A stretch of 5,649 bases of DNA from NCBI RefSeq assembly GCF_002811955.1, contig NZ_NPEF01000236.1, positions 1 through 5,649 of the forward strand, given 5' to 3'. How positions within the stretch are numbered: position 1 is the stretch's first letter; every line of letters starts with the position of its first letter. Made by a program: the position numbers and the translations under genes. Source of the DNA: Leptospira ellisii (GTDB lineage Bacteria > Spirochaetota > Leptospiria > Leptospirales > Leptospiraceae). Below, piece after piece: positions 5,259 through 5,649 of the stretch. Below the pieces are notes generated by a model that was not told the DNA's origin, did not search any database, and worked only from the letters and a program-made list of their open reading frames with translations.

Positions 5259-5649
5259 ATGAAGGACGTTTTTGGGGAAATCGCCGAACTTACGAATCAT
5301 GCCGGCACTCAACCCACGGAGACCGAGTTGCCCGGCGTATGGATCATAAAAGGGGAGGTGTCTCAGCACCAACTGGCCGCTGTCTACGAACCTATGATCG
5401 GTTTTATCGTTCAGGGAGGAAAAACGATTTCTATCGGAGACCAAACGTTGTATATGAAGGCTCCGTCTTATTTCATCATTCCCACGGAAATACCGGCGGC
5501 GGGAAGGGTGGAACAGGGGGAAAACGGACTTCCTTATTTATCCGTCGCCTTGTATTTGAATCGGGAATCACTGCCGCGATTGACCGCTTGGGAAATGAAA
5601 GAGGAAGGAATTCCCGCGTATCTGATCACGGACAACATGGCCGGCTGGC
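5259..5649 (+). CDS. AraC-family transcriptional regulator, N-terminal part only
   Basis: The 130 visible residues match the AraC_N effector/dimerisation domain (PF06719) found in regulators such as YqhC. Visible landmarks are YEPMIGFIVQGGKTISIGDQ (residues 46-65), YMKAPSYFIIPTEIPAAGRV (68-87) and GLPYLSVALYLN (92-103), matching the family pattern of VQG..., a conserved Pro and PYL. The DNA-binding HTH would lie past the right edge, so the AraC assignment rests on the N-terminal domain. The ATG at 5259 gives the whole domain, but its ribosome site is weak (GAAG at 5253-5256). An overlapping three-codon frame ATG AAG TTA TGA (5251-5262) ends across the start. It is divergent from the SDR gene, which is a typical regulator-target arrangement. 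The domain's inducer is unknown. Confidence 0.88.
   Translation, partial: MKDVFGEIAELTNHAGTQPTETELPGVWIIKGEVSQHQLAAVYEPMIGFIVQGGKTISIGDQTLYMKAPSYFIIPTEIPAAGRVEQGENGLPYLSVALYLNRESLPRLTAWEMKEEGIPAYLITDNMAGW

Overview
The window looks like chromosomal DNA of a Leptospira-type spirochaete. That is an inference from moderate G+C coding DNA, AT-rich intergenic gaps and the gene content (a FapA/DUF342 protein with a beta-helix core, and regulator cassettes of a kind common in Leptospira). No rRNA or other marker gene is present to prove it. I see no mobile element, tRNA, rRNA or CRISPR array.

Layout. Bases 1-1351 hold a minus-strand three-gene operon. Its order is a cysteine-free ArsR/SdpR-type HTH regulator (974-1351), an AHSA1/SRPBCC-domain protein (476-961) and a PhnB-like VOC protein (from 406, running off the left edge). 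The regulator has no Shine-Dalgarno. Its only possible start lies a few bases from a predicted promoter that is overlaid by three alternating GGTTAT half-sites, a probable autoregulatory operator. Divergently, 1420-2493 encodes an alpha/beta-hydrolase-fold protein with a complete candidate catalytic triad.

Bases 2494-2804 (311 bp) carry no convincing full-size gene. They contain a weak T-tract terminator candidate, two imperfect hairpins, nested palindromes and direct repeats, and a 13-codon leader ORF whose stop overlaps the next start. Then comes a 499-residue FapA/DUF342 protein (2805-4304).

An SDR-family oxidoreductase (4327-5082, minus) converges on fapA with 22 bp between them. It diverges from the N-terminal half of an AraC-family regulator (5259 to the right edge). 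Their 176-bp shared intergenic region holds a plausible promoter for each gene and a set of direct repeats. One pair lies exactly 21 bp apart, which suits AraC-type tandem binding, so the regulator probably controls the SDR gene and itself.

The genes form at least three separate regulatory units: the ArsR cassette (perhaps with the hydrolase), fapA, and the SDR/AraC pair. All protein families are known. The most interesting material is the regulatory architecture between the genes, and I found no strong evidence for a wholly new system.
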